21,129 bases of DNA from Candidatus Jorgensenbacteria bacterium RIFCSPLOWO2_12_FULL_42_11 (GCA_001779575.1 MFKM01000019.1:3867-24995); one strand, 5' to 3'; shown: positions 1-7,544, numbered from the stretch's first letter. Notes: generated from the sequence alone by a model not told the origin. Translations and numbers: made by a program.

Positions 1-1
1 A

Positions 2-976
2 CTGGCCCAAATTGACAAGCAGGGCTTGAAACCAAACATTAAAGGCAGATTAAACGCCGAAGACGAATACAACAAAGAAGAGCTTAATGATTTTGTTTTA
101 TGGAAGGCCTGGAAGCCGAGCGACGGCCGGGTTTTTTGGCAGACTGATTTGGGCAAAGGCCGGCCGGGCTGGCACCTGGAGTGTTCGGCGATGTCAATGA
201 AATACCTGGGCTCCCATTTTGATATTCACAGCGGCGGCGTTGATTTGATTTTCCCCCACCACACCAATGAAATCGCCCAATCGGAAGCGGTAGTCGGCCA
301 AAAATTCGTCAATTACTGGCTTCACAACGCCCACCTAATCGTAGAGGGACAAAAAATGTCAAAGTCGTTCGGCAATTTCTACACTTTAAAAAACATCAAA
401 GAAAGAAAACTGAATCCTCTGTTGTTGAGATTGATTTTGCTAAAAACCCATTACCGCCAAACCCTGGATTTTTCTTTTGCTAATTTTGAGGAAGCGAAAG
501 CCATCGCTTTGAAATTTCTAAATTTTCTGATTGAATTGGATTTTGTCCAAAATAAAGAAAAAAATAATGTCAAAATAGAATCATTAATCGCGGCTTGCCG
601 GAAGAAATTTGAAGCGGCGCTTGATGACGACTTGAATATCAGCTTGGCGATGACCGCGCTGTTTGATTTTTTAAACGAAATCAATAATCGGATGAAGTCG
701 CTTAATGTCAACCAAATAAAAAAAATCAAACAATTTATTTTTGAAATTGATTCGGTTTTGGGCTTTATGGAACCAATTTATCGGCAATATCAAGGAAAAA
801 TGAATAAATTGCTTGAAAATAAAGCCGTTAAATCTTTGTTGGCGGGAAGAACCGAATCAAGAAAAAATAAGGATTATCAAACCGCCGATAAAATCAGGCA
901 AAAATTGGCTAAAAAGGGAATAGTTATAAACGACACCGAAAAAGGATATAACGCCCGACTAACGGATATTCTATAA
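2..976 (+). CDS. cysS: cysteinyl-tRNA synthetase, 3' part (gene starts before the window)
   Basis: Class I aminoacyl-tRNA synthetase that charges tRNA-Cys in the cytoplasm. The reading frame is open back to base 2 (L-A-Q-I-D-K-Q-G-L then K-P-N), so the TTG at 26 is not a real start and the N-terminal HIGH-motif half lies outside. Visible family hallmarks are the WHLECSAM segment, the GGVDLIFPHHTNEIAQSEA block that helps bind zinc and substrate, and the KMSKSFGNF signature that activates ATP. The C-terminal third is the helical anticodon-binding region, ending in the usual short DALR-like tail (ADKIRQKLAKKGIVINDTEKG). It converges with the minus-strand gene 971-1588 and overlaps it by 6 bp. 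Identity is secure. Confidence 0.97.
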   Translation: MAQIDKQGLKPNIKGRLNAEDEYNKEELNDFVLWKAWKPSDGRVFWQTDLGKGRPGWHLECSAMSMKYLGSHFDIHSGGVDLIFPHHTNEIAQSEAVVGQKFVNYWLHNAHLIVEGQKMSKSFGNFYTLKNIKERKLNPLLLRLILLKTHYRQTLDFSFANFEEAKAIALKFLNFLIELDFVQNKEKNNVKIESLIAACRKKFEAALDDDLNISLAMTALFDFLNEINNRMKSLNVNQIKKIKQFIFEIDSVLGFMEPIYRQYQGKMNKLLENKAVKSLLAGRTESRKNKDYQTADKIRQKLAKKGIVINDTEKGYNARLTDIL

Positions 977-1588
977 AGAAAAAGACTTGTCAAATTCCCG
1001 CATTTGCTCTAAGAATTGCCGGTTAAGACTGTTAATAGCCCAGGTTTTGGCGTTCAAGTCGGAAAGATTATTTTCAGCGGCTTTCCGATATTCTATTTTG
1101 GAAGTGGCGATGGCTTTGTAAAGATTGCTTAAAAACTGGTCAAGAATCGGATTATATTCAACGATAAAAGTCGTGGTTAGAGATATTTCCAGAGCGATGG
1201 CTTTTATGGCTATTTCCCGGCTTTTGGAAAGGGTGATTTTATTCAAAGATTCAGCCATATCTTGCATTTCGCCGGTCAATTTCAACGCCTGGTCTAACGC
1301 CTCTCTGTTTTTGCCCTTGGCTTCTTCAATCATGGCCATGGCTTTAAGGACGTCGCCGTTTATATCCAAAGCGTTAATTTCTTTGATTCTTTGATTCGTG
1401 TCCGCGGTCAATTCAACAATTTTTTGGCTGATTTCCGCTCCTTTTTGGCGGGCTGTCAAAAATTCGGCTGGCAGGCGAACCGGTCTGTCCGCAAAAAATA
1501 AAATCCCGAAGCCAAAAACCGTCAACAAAATCAAAACGATAATCAATTTAATTCCCTTGGGTATTTTCCTAAAAATTTCTTTATTCAT
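971..1588 (-). CDS. membrane-anchored helical protein, function unknown
   Basis: 205 residues, not recognised. Residues about 13-33 form one hydrophobic segment after a basic N-terminus (KEIFRKIPKGIK), consistent with an uncleaved signal anchor. The remainder is predicted by eye to be long amphipathic helices rich in Ala, Glu, Lys and Leu, with no Cys and no catalytic motif, so a coiled-coil or four-helix bundle on the outside of the membrane is plausible. It converges on cysS with a 6-bp overlap, and no terminator is visible between them. Upstream on its own strand is an AT-rich stretch with a TATAAT box near 1643-1648, but no good -35 at normal spacing. The open frame and membrane topology support a real gene. 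Confidence 0.8.
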   Translation of the reverse strand: MNKEIFRKIPKGIKLIIVLILLTVFGFGILFFADRPVRLPAEFLTARQKGAEISQKIVELTADTNQRIKEINALDINGDVLKAMAMIEEAKGKNREALDQALKLTGEMQDMAESLNKITLSKSREIAIKAIALEISLTTTFIVEYNPILDQFLSNLYKAIATSKIEYRKAAENNLSDLNAKTWAINSLNRQFLEQMREFDKSFSL

Positions 1589-1684
1589 TTGACTTTTGAC
1601 TTCAATAGTTTAATTTCTATTTATAGATTAATTGTATTATAGATTATATCCTATGTTCGTGTCATAATAAATATAGTCAAGAAA

Positions 1685-1755
1685 GCGGGATTAGTTGATC
1701 GGCTCAACATCACTCTTCCAAGGTGAAAAGACGGGTTCGACTCCCGTATCCCGCT
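1685..1755 (+). tRNA. tRNA-Gly(UCC)
   Basis: Folds as a complete cloverleaf: acceptor GCGGGAT/ATCCCGC, D stem GTTG/CAAC with a short 7-nt loop containing GG, anticodon stem TCACT/GGTGA around loop CTTCCAA (anticodon TCC, reading GGA), T stem ACGGG/CCCGT around TTCGACT, discriminator T as usual for bacterial tRNA-Gly. CCA is not encoded. It lies 37 bp upstream of the ECF sigma gene on the same strand with no terminator between. Confidence 0.95.
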
Positions 1756-1792
1756 CCGGGGTAACTTATGCCCAGCTCTATCGTTTTAAACT

Positions 1793-2347
1793 ATGAACGG
1801 GGAAGAATATTTAGTCAAAAAAGCCATAAACCGAGATTCGGAAGCGTTTGGGTCGCTTTACGACCATTATCTTCCGGCGATTTACCGTTTTATTCTATTG
1901 AAAACCGGAAATAAAGTCACGACCGAGGATCTGGCCCATCAAGTCTTTTTGAGCGCTTGGCAAAATATTGAAAATTACCAAGCCAAAGGATTTCCTTTCT
2001 CAAGCTGGCTTTACCGCATTGCCAACAATGCCGTGATAGATTATTACCGAACCGACAAAAAACATCTTAGTTTGGACAATATTGAAGAAGCGGCGGCCGG
2101 CAATAACCTGGAAGAAAAAATAGACCAGAGATTTGAGCTGAATTTGGTAAGAACGGCCATCAAGGAACTGCCGGACGAGCAACAGACGATTATTATCATG
2201 AAATTCGTGGAAGACCTGACCAATAAAGAAATCGCGGCGGCTCTCGGCAAAAGCGAAGGAGCCGTCAAAACCGCCCAGCATCGATCCATTCAAAATATCA
2301 AAAAAATCGTCAATGGAAAATATAATCAAAAAATTAAAGAAGCTTAA
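1793..2347 (+). CDS. ECF-type (sigma-70 family) RNA polymerase sigma factor
   Basis: 184 residues, normal for an extracytoplasmic-function sigma factor, which directs RNA polymerase to a small set of promoters. Sigma region 2 spans about residues 14-88 (EAFGSLYDHYLPAIYRF, then TEDLAHQVFLSAWQNI and WLYRIANNAVIDYYR, the -10 recognition part). A linker of about 90-120 follows. Region 4 spans about 125-172 (LPDEQQTIIIMKFVEDLTNKEIAAALGKSEGAVK), whose helix-turn-helix would bind the -35. The ATG at 1793 gives the expected N-terminus. Its last 35 bases overlap the start of the next gene, the usual tight coupling of a sigma factor with its regulator. The target promoter is unknown; self-regulation is likely by analogy only. 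Confidence 0.93.
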   Translation: MNGEEYLVKKAINRDSEAFGSLYDHYLPAIYRFILLKTGNKVTTEDLAHQVFLSAWQNIENYQAKGFPFSSWLYRIANNAVIDYYRTDKKHLSLDNIEEAAAGNNLEEKIDQRFELNLVRTAIKELPDEQQTIIIMKFVEDLTNKEIAAALGKSEGAVKTAQHRSIQNIKKIVNGKYNQKIKEA

Positions 2348-2891
2348 GGATATTCAGCCGGACGCGGAATACGGCCAGCGTTCCAAGCTGGTTATTTTGG
2401 CCGCGCCCGTTTTTCCTAAGGCAAAACCGGTTTTCCAAATAGCTGAAAACATTCTTGAAATTCTGAAAAAGATCGGGCAAATCCAGCCGGACGCGGAATA
2501 CGGCCGACTATCAAAATTGGCTATTTTGAATGCTTCGGTTGCGCCCCAAAAACGACCATTCTTCAATTGGCAATTGGCTTTTACGATGGCGGAGCTGCTT
2601 TTGATTTTGATTTCCGGCGCTTTAATTAATGATTCAAGACCAACCGCTCCCAATCTTAATGCCCAGGCGTTGAAAACGGAATTCCAAAATTTGAGCATTA
2701 ACATCCAGTTGGCCAAAATTGAATATTCTCAAAACGTTGACGAAGCGGTTTCCCTGGCCCTTAAAGAAATAACCGATAAACAAACCGACCATCTTAATCC
2801 GATTATTTTGGAATCGGAACAAAACAAATTAAATTCCGAATCCTCAAACAGCAAAGACATAGATAATCTTTTAAACCAGCTTTTGTTGTAA
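2313..2891 (+). CDS. putative membrane anti-sigma factor with a duplicated 43-residue module
   Basis: 192 residues with one transmembrane segment at about 87-105 (WQLAFTMAELLLILISGALI) separating a cytoplasmic N-terminal part from an external helical C-terminal part. That topology, plus the 35-bp overlap with the upstream sigma gene, suggests it holds the sigma factor at the membrane. This is inference from context; no known zinc anti-sigma motif (HxxxCxxC) is present. The cytoplasmic part is a tandem duplication: IQPDAEYG followed by SKL and IL occurs at residues 14-29 and again at 57-72, and the DNA carries an exact 22-bp copy at 2355-2376 and 2484-2505, 129 bp (43 codons) apart. The downstream gene starts 4 bases after the stop. 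Confidence 0.8.
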   Translation: MENIIKKLKKLKDIQPDAEYGQRSKLVILAAPVFPKAKPVFQIAENILEILKKIGQIQPDAEYGRLSKLAILNASVAPQKRPFFNWQLAFTMAELLLILISGALINDSRPTAPNLNAQALKTEFQNLSINIQLAKIEYSQNVDEAVSLALKEITDKQTDHLNPIILESEQNKLNSESSNSKDIDNLLNQLLL

Positions 2892-2895
2892 AGTT

Positions 2896-3864
2896 GTGAA
2901 AAAAATCTTTAAATATCTCGCCCTGATTTCAACCGCCAGCTTGATGACGGCAAGTTTCGCTTTGGCCGACCAACAACAAGCCAGCCTTCAGAGCTCTTTT
3001 GACAAAATAAAAGAAAGCGTCCAGGAAGTTAAAGAGGGCACCAAGGATTTAATCACCGCCAAGGAACAGGAAAATTTAAGTCCGGAAGAAAAAGAGAAAG
3101 AAGAACTTAATCTCCGCTTGCAGGTTTTTGACAAAATCATCAATCTTTCAATCCAGGAAACCGAGGATACCATCAGCCAGCTTAAAACACTAAATAATCT
3201 CAATGAAAAAACCTTATCTCTGCAAGAACGATTAATAAAAGAATTTGAAGGATTTCTGGGATTTTATGACGAACAAAAAAAGGGCCTGGAAAAACCCGAA
3301 GAGATTTCTTTGTTAAAAATAAAAGAAACAGCGCAATCTTTTAAAGATTGGCGAGAAGCGATTTATCTGCCTGAATTAAAAATGACCGCGAACTTTCTTC
3401 TGATTAACCGGCAAAAAATCACCATAGAAATGACTGAAAATAGATTCAAAAAAATTGCCCTGGATGTCAAAAAGCTCAAGAAAATCAATTTCAAAGGCGT
3501 TGAAGAACTGGGTAAATACCTTGACTTGGCGGCTAATTCCCTAAAAGAAGCCAAGGGTTTCCGGCAGAAGGCCGAAGACGATTTCTGGTTGATTATGGCG
3601 ACCTCAACCGGCGCGACAACGGCTTCAATTGCCGCAAGCTCAACGTTTATCGGTAATTTAACTATTAATATTGCCACGTCCACCGAAGAAATAACCGCTC
3701 CGATTGAAAATGCCAGTTCAACCGGCGTCAGCGCTCCTCCGATTTCCACCGAAAACCAATTTTTGTCAATTAAAAGCCTGATAGGCGAATCTTTAAATAA
3801 AATTAAAGAGGCTTATCAGATTTTTATTGAAATGAGCAACTTCGTCAAGAAGCTGCTTATTTAG
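2896..3864 (+). CDS. exported helical protein of the sigma cassette, function unknown
   Basis: 322 residues from a GTG start 4 bp after the previous stop. A clear signal peptide (MKKIFKYLALISTASLMTAS then FALA) predicts signal peptidase I cleavage near residue 24. The mature protein is Lys/Glu/Leu-rich and almost wholly helical, with a Ser/Thr/Ala-rich, low-complexity stretch at about 234-285 that looks like an unstructured linker, then a short helical C-terminal part ending in a hydrophobic tail. No enzyme motif was seen. Position as third gene behind sigma and putative anti-sigma suggests it is either the sensor partner or an output of the cassette. A strong terminator follows at 3908-3939. 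Confidence 0.8.
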   Translation: MKKIFKYLALISTASLMTASFALADQQQASLQSSFDKIKESVQEVKEGTKDLITAKEQENLSPEEKEKEELNLRLQVFDKIINLSIQETEDTISQLKTLNNLNEKTLSLQERLIKEFEGFLGFYDEQKKGLEKPEEISLLKIKETAQSFKDWREAIYLPELKMTANFLLINRQKITIEMTENRFKKIALDVKKLKKINFKGVEELGKYLDLAANSLKEAKGFRQKAEDDFWLIMATSTGATTASIAASSTFIGNLTINIATSTEEITAPIENASSTGVSAPPISTENQFLSIKSLIGESLNKIKEAYQIFIEMSNFVKKLLI

Positions 3865-3907
3865 AGTAATGAGTAACTTTGTGAGGAAGTTGCTCAAACG
3901 TAAAACT

Positions 3908-3939
3908 AAAAGCCCTCCGATATTAATCGGAGGGCTTTT
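3908..3939. terminator. bidirectional Rho-independent terminator
   Basis: A 14-bp perfect stem (AAAAGCCCTCCGAT pairing with ATCGGAGGGCTTTT) with a 4-nt loop lies between the convergent exported-protein gene and hup. The A-tract on one side and T-tract on the other allow it to act in both directions. Confidence 0.9.
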
Positions 3940-3957
3940 AGGTATCTTTAGAATATC

Positions 3958-4233
3958 TTATTTAACAGCTTCTTTAAAAACCTTGCCTGCTTTAAACTTT
4001 GGCTTAATTGACGCCGCGATCTGAATTTTTTCCTGGGTCTTGGGGTTGATCCCCATTCGAGCCGCCCGTTTGACTACCCGAAAAGCGCCAAATCCAGTGA
4101 TATTCACTTCCTCGCCTTTAGCTAAAGTTTTAACGATAGTATCAAAAAGCGCGTCTACCACTTCCTGGGATTGTTTCTTGGTCTCTAGGCCAGCCGCATT
4201 CATTACTGCTTCCACCAAACCGTCTTTTTTCAT
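3958..4233 (-). CDS. hup: HU-family DNA-binding protein
   Basis: 91 residues, the usual HU/IHF size. HU dimers bend and compact the chromosome. The N-terminal helical dimerisation part (KKDGLVEAVMNAAGLETKK) is followed by the family signature GFGAFRVVKRAARMGINP at about 47-64, the beta-arm with its intercalating proline (Pro64), and the C-terminal KPKFKAGKVFKEAVK. Whether it is HU or IHF-like cannot be told from sequence alone; as a lone gene not paired with a partner, HU is more likely. It is probably monocistronic, with its own promoter (4287-4314) and the shared terminator. Confidence 0.96.
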   Translation of the reverse strand: MKKDGLVEAVMNAAGLETKKQSQEVVDALFDTIVKTLAKGEEVNITGFGAFRVVKRAARMGINPKTQEKIQIAASIKPKFKAGKVFKEAVK

Positions 4234-4286
4234 AGAAAAAATAAGAAAATGCTTTTTAGTAATGCTTCTCGACCTTTGGCCTCAAA

Positions 4287-4314
4287 AGCATAGCATAATA
4301 TTAACAAAATACAA
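4287..4314 (-). promoter_or_regulatory. candidate promoter of hup
   Basis: On the minus strand TTGTAT (4309-4314) and TATGCT (4287-4292) are separated by 16 bp, about 54 bp before the hup ATG. It is an acceptable but not perfect sigma-70-type match. Confidence 0.45.
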
Positions 4315-4329
4315 TAATTAACGAGCGTA

Positions 4330-4557
4330 CCCGGTAGTACAACTCCGATGGTATTCTTCGGTGATTAATTTTGCCAAACCAAAAGATGAAGTATATTGCC
4401 TTGGGTATGTCTGGATAAATAAACAAAGTAAACAGAAGAATACACCGGGACAAAAATCAAACAAGACATTATGGAAAATCAAAACAAAAAGAATCAGCCT
4501 TAAACCTAATCAACTCCAAGATGAGAGATTTTTGTCTTTCGGAGTTGTACTACCGGG
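4330..4557. mobile_element. MITE-like element with 19-bp terminal inverted repeats
   Basis: The 228-bp segment begins with CCCGGTAGTACAACTCCGA (4330-4348) and ends with its exact reverse complement (4539-4557). Both outer sides carry CGTA (4326-4329 and 4558-4561), as a 4-bp target duplication would leave. The inside is AT-rich and holds no convincing gene. The right terminus lies inside rny and supplies its last codons and stop. It occupies most of the 316-bp gap between hup and rny. A transcript of rny could fold into a long hairpin enclosing the stop codon. Classification as a mobile element is inferred from the termini; no transposase is present. Confidence 0.6.
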
Positions 4558-6073
4558 CGTATTCCACTGCCCTAATTTCCCTGATGACATTTACTTTGAT
4601 TTCGCCGGGATATTTCAATTCCGATTGAATTTTGGCGGCGATATCCCGGGCTAGACGCAAAGCCCCGAAATCGTCAATTTTTTCCGGGATTACAAAAATT
4701 CTGATTTCCCGACCGCCGGAAACCGCGTAGGCCACTTTAACGCCCTCAAACCCTAAAACTAATTTTTCCAAATCTTCCAAACGCCGTAAATAATTTTCCA
4801 AAGTATCGCGCCGAGCGCCGGGACGAGCCGTGGAAAGAATATCGGCGGCCGCCACGATAAAAGACTCTGGTGTCGCGAAAGGAAAATCCTCATGATGCGA
4901 TTCCATCGCCCTAATCACTTCTTCGTTGATATTGTATTTTTTAAGAATTTTCCTGCCCAATTCCACGTGATTGCCTTCAATCTCGTGATCAATGGCCTTG
5001 CCAATGTCATGAAGCAAGGCGCCTTTCTTGGCGACTTCCACATTAACGCCCAGTTCCAAAGCCATCATCCCCGCCAGATGAGCCATTTCAATTGAATGAA
5101 CCAAAACATTCTGACCGTAGCTGGTCCGATAATTAAGTTTTCCCAAAAGGAAAGTAATTTCTTTGGGCAGGTCAAGAACACTTACTTCGTAAGCCGCGGC
5201 TTCCCCGATTTCCTTGATGCGTTGATCAAGCTCCTGCTTGGCTTCTTCAACTTTTTCTTCAATTTTAACCGGCTGAATCCGGCCGTCGCGAATCAGTTTC
5301 TCAAGAGCCATTTTGGCTATTTCGCGCCGCAACGGGTCAAAAGAAGAGATAGTAATACTCTCGGGCGTTTCATCAACAATCACCTCCACTCCCGTTAAAC
5401 GCTCCAAGGCTCTGATATTTCTTCCTTCCCGGCCGATAATTTTGCCCTTAAGCTCCTCGTTGGGAAGCGTTACGGCGCTGGTTGTCAGATCGGCGACATG
5501 GGAACGGCTGTAACGCTGGAGAGCGGTCGTGATTACTTCCAAGGCCTTTTTTTCCATAACGTCCCTTTTTTCTTTTTCAAATTTCTGCAATAAACCGGCC
5601 AATTCGTCACGGTGAAAATTTTCCAAGTTTCCCAGAAGTTGTTCTTTGGCTTGCTGATGAGTCAAGCCGGAAATTTTTTCCAGTTTTTCAACGGTTTTTA
5701 ATTCCAGATCGTCAATTTTCGCTTTCGCTTCTTTCAATTCTTCCAGTCCTTTCCCGATATTTTTTTCGCGTCCGTCAATATCCAAACTGCGTTTGTCAAG
5801 AAAATCTTCCTTATTAAGCAATCTTTCTTCCAAGCGTTCCAGCTGAACCTTGCGGCTCCGCTCTTCCCGCTGAACTTCCTCCAGGAGACTGGCCGCTTTG
5901 TCTTTAGCGACTAAAATTAATTCTTCGGCTTGAGTTTTGGCGGCTTTGAGCTGTTCCCGAATTTTGGCTTCAGTTGAATTGAGCTGGCGAAGAGCCAGAA
6001 ACCGTCTGACGAGGTAGCCCAAAATCAACCCCACCGCCACCAAACTTCCCGCTAAAAAGGGGGTTAAGGTCAT
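4550..6073 (-). CDS. rny: ribonuclease Y
   Basis: 507 residues, typical for RNase Y, the membrane-bound endoribonuclease that starts mRNA decay. N-terminal transmembrane segment at about 5-26, then a long coiled coil (about 30-190), KH RNA-binding domain with GKIIGREGRN at 210-219, and HD metal-dependent phosphohydrolase domain with HSIEMAHLAG at about 326-335 and HDIGKA at 355-360 (catalytic His355-Asp356). The C-terminal block ends in IREIRAVEYAR, close to the usual family ending. The last residues (Ala-Arg) and the TAG stop fall in the terminal repeat of the element at 4330-4557. Promoter at 6131-6159. Confidence 0.97.
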   Translation of the reverse strand: MTLTPFLAGSLVAVGLILGYLVRRFLALRQLNSTEAKIREQLKAAKTQAEELILVAKDKAASLLEEVQREERSRKVQLERLEERLLNKEDFLDKRSLDIDGREKNIGKGLEELKEAKAKIDDLELKTVEKLEKISGLTHQQAKEQLLGNLENFHRDELAGLLQKFEKEKRDVMEKKALEVITTALQRYSRSHVADLTTSAVTLPNEELKGKIIGREGRNIRALERLTGVEVIVDETPESITISSFDPLRREIAKMALEKLIRDGRIQPVKIEEKVEEAKQELDQRIKEIGEAAAYEVSVLDLPKEITFLLGKLNYRTSYGQNVLVHSIEMAHLAGMMALELGVNVEVAKKGALLHDIGKAIDHEIEGNHVELGRKILKKYNINEEVIRAMESHHEDFPFATPESFIVAAADILSTARPGARRDTLENYLRRLEDLEKLVLGFEGVKVAYAVSGGREIRIFVIPEKIDDFGALRLARDIAAKIQSELKYPGEIKVNVIREIRAVEYAR

Positions 6074-6116
6074 AAATGTAATTGTTGATTAAGATATTCA
6101 TTAAAAAATAAAAAGT

Positions 6117-6145
6117 TTCGACTTTTGAAGATTATAAAGTAAAAT
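6117..6145 (+). promoter_or_regulatory. candidate promoter of murC
   Basis: TTCGAC (6117-6122) and TAAAAT (6140-6145) with a 17-bp spacer, ending 8 bp before the murC ATG. The transcript would be nearly leaderless, which fits the lack of a Shine-Dalgarno sequence there. Confidence 0.55.
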
Positions 6146-6159
6146 GAGATTAAATGCAA
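6131..6159 (-). promoter_or_regulatory. promoter of rny, facing the murC promoter
   Basis: Minus-strand TTGCAT (6154-6159) and TATAAT (6131-6136) with a 17-bp spacer, about 58 bp upstream of the rny ATG. Its -35 covers the murC start codon and its -10 sits inside the spacer of the murC promoter, so the two oppose each other. Confidence 0.65.
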
Positions 6160-7509
6160 TTAGTTAATAAAAAAATTCATTTCGTCGGAATCAAGGGGAT
6201 CGGGCTATCAACCGTCGCTCAATTTTGCTTTCGGGCAGGGGCTAAAGTAACCGGTTCGGATAATCAGGAAAATTTCCCGGCTGATTCCGTTCTTAACCGC
6301 TTAAAAATACCCTGCCATTCATTTTCTTCCAAAAATATCACTTCCCAGCTTGACTTAGTCGTTTATTCTTCGGCTTATAACCAAAATCACCCGGAAATCA
6401 AAAAAGCCGTTCGGCTCAAAATTCCTCTCAAAAGCTATGGCGAAATTTTGGCGGAAATTTTTAATCAAGGAAAGCATAAAATTGTAGTCGCCGGCTCCCA
6501 TGGGAAAACAACCACCACCGCCTTACTGGGCCATCTTTTGGACAAAGTTGGTTGTCAGCCAACGGTTTTTGTCGGCGGCCTAAGCAATAATTGGCAAAAC
6601 AACTTCAAAAAAGGAAAAAATGAATGGCTGGTCGCCGAGGGCGATGAATACCAAAAAAAATTTCTTTTTTTAAAACCCGATTATCTTTTAATCACCAATA
6701 TTGATTTTGACCACCCCGATTGTTTTAAAGATAAGAAAGAATACCGGCAAGCTTTTGAGGCATTAAAAAAACAAACCAAGAAAAAGATTTTCAGCGGTCA
6801 AAAAATTTCTCCGGTCTTCAAAAAATTTTTAGAAACAATGGATTTCCCTCTTTTGGGCGAGAAAAATAAAGAAAACGCCTACCTGGTTTATCGGCTGGCC
6901 AAAGAATTAAAAATCCCGGATAAAAAAATCAAAACCGCTTTTGAAACCTTCAAGGGCGTGAAAAGGAGAATGGAATTCTATCTAAACCATAAACTCTCTG
7001 TCCCAAGCTCTATTATCGTTGACGACTACGCCCACCACCCGGAAGAAATCAAGGCCACCTTATCAGCTTTAAAGGAAAAATATCCCGATTATAAACTTTT
7101 GGCTATTTTCCAGCCCCATACTTTTTCCCGAACCAAATCTTTGATGGCGGATTTTGGAAAATGTTTCCAAAAAGCCGATTTTGTTTATCTTTTGCCCACT
7201 TTCGCCTCGGCCCGGGAATCGGGTAGTAGAAACTCGACTTTGCTTCGCAATAAATCCCTGACCAATGGTCAGGGCGGTCGAGTTTTCACTACCCGAGAAC
7301 AAAAACCGAAAGAAAATATGGACAAACTTCTTTTAAAAGAAGTGAAAAAACACCATCCCAAAGCAAAATTTCTGCCTTCTTTTAAAAATTTCAAATTAAT
7401 GACGTCCGACGTCATTAATTTGAAATTGATTATTCTGACCTTAGGCGCCGGCGATGTTTATAAATTGGCGGAGGGGTTGGCTAAAAAAACACCCGGCAAT
7501 TTATCCTAA
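6154..7509 (+). CDS. murC: UDP-N-acetylmuramate--L-alanine ligase with two in-frame palindromic insertions
   Basis: 451-residue Mur ligase adding L-Ala to UDP-MurNAc in cytoplasmic peptidoglycan synthesis. Visible: N-terminal Rossmann motif GIKGIG (12-17), ATP P-loop GSHGKTTTT (114-122), EGDEY (162-166) and NIDFDHPD, then DDYAHHPEEIKATL and FQPHTFSRT of the C-terminal part, and ILTLGAGDVYKLA near the end. Mpl is the closest alternative. Two palindromes interrupt poorly conserved parts of the last domain without breaking the frame: residues about 356-381 (SGSRNSTLL onwards, between two ARE/TRE copies) and about 412-425 (KLMTSDVINLKL). The gene seems intact because all motifs remain. It converges with the truncated pgm. 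Confidence 0.93.
   Translation: MQLVNKKIHFVGIKGIGLSTVAQFCFRAGAKVTGSDNQENFPADSVLNRLKIPCHSFSSKNITSQLDLVVYSSAYNQNHPEIKKAVRLKIPLKSYGEILAEIFNQGKHKIVVAGSHGKTTTTALLGHLLDKVGCQPTVFVGGLSNNWQNNFKKGKNEWLVAEGDEYQKKFLFLKPDYLLITNIDFDHPDCFKDKKEYRQAFEALKKQTKKKIFSGQKISPVFKKFLETMDFPLLGEKNKENAYLVYRLAKELKIPDKKIKTAFETFKGVKRRMEFYLNHKLSVPSSIIVDDYAHHPEEIKATLSALKEKYPDYKLLAIFQPHTFSRTKSLMADFGKCFQKADFVYLLPTFASARESGSRNSTLLRNKSLTNGQGGRVFTTREQKPKENMDKLLLKEVKKHHPKAKFLPSFKNFKLMTSDVINLKLIILTLGAGDVYKLAEGLAKKTPGNLS
7219..7296. repeat. palindromic element A inside murC
   Basis: Outer arms of 20 bp (7219-7238 and 7277-7296, containing GGGTAGTAGAAACTCGAC and GTCGAGTTTTCACTACCC) pair with one mismatch and one G-T. Inside are two small hairpins, TTGC-TTC-GCAA (7240-7250) and CCCTGACCAATGGTCAGGG (7256-7274), so the whole can fold as a three-way junction. 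It is read through in frame as about 26 residues not expected in MurC. Confidence 0.8.
7387..7427. repeat. 41-bp perfect palindrome B inside murC
   Basis: Arms of 19 bp (AATTTCAAATTAATGACGT and its exact complement) flank a CCG loop. It is translated in frame just before the conserved ILTLGAGDVYK strand of MurC. Confidence 0.85.
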
Positions 7510-7544
7510 TTCTCCTATTTTCCCAGTCAAAATTTAAACGTAAC

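Noticed and set aside
4361..4654. 97-residue open frame on the plus strand over the rny end
   Set aside because: It runs through the inverted-repeat element and then antisense to rny, starts with GTG without a ribosome site, and shows no domain. Probably a chance frame or element filler.
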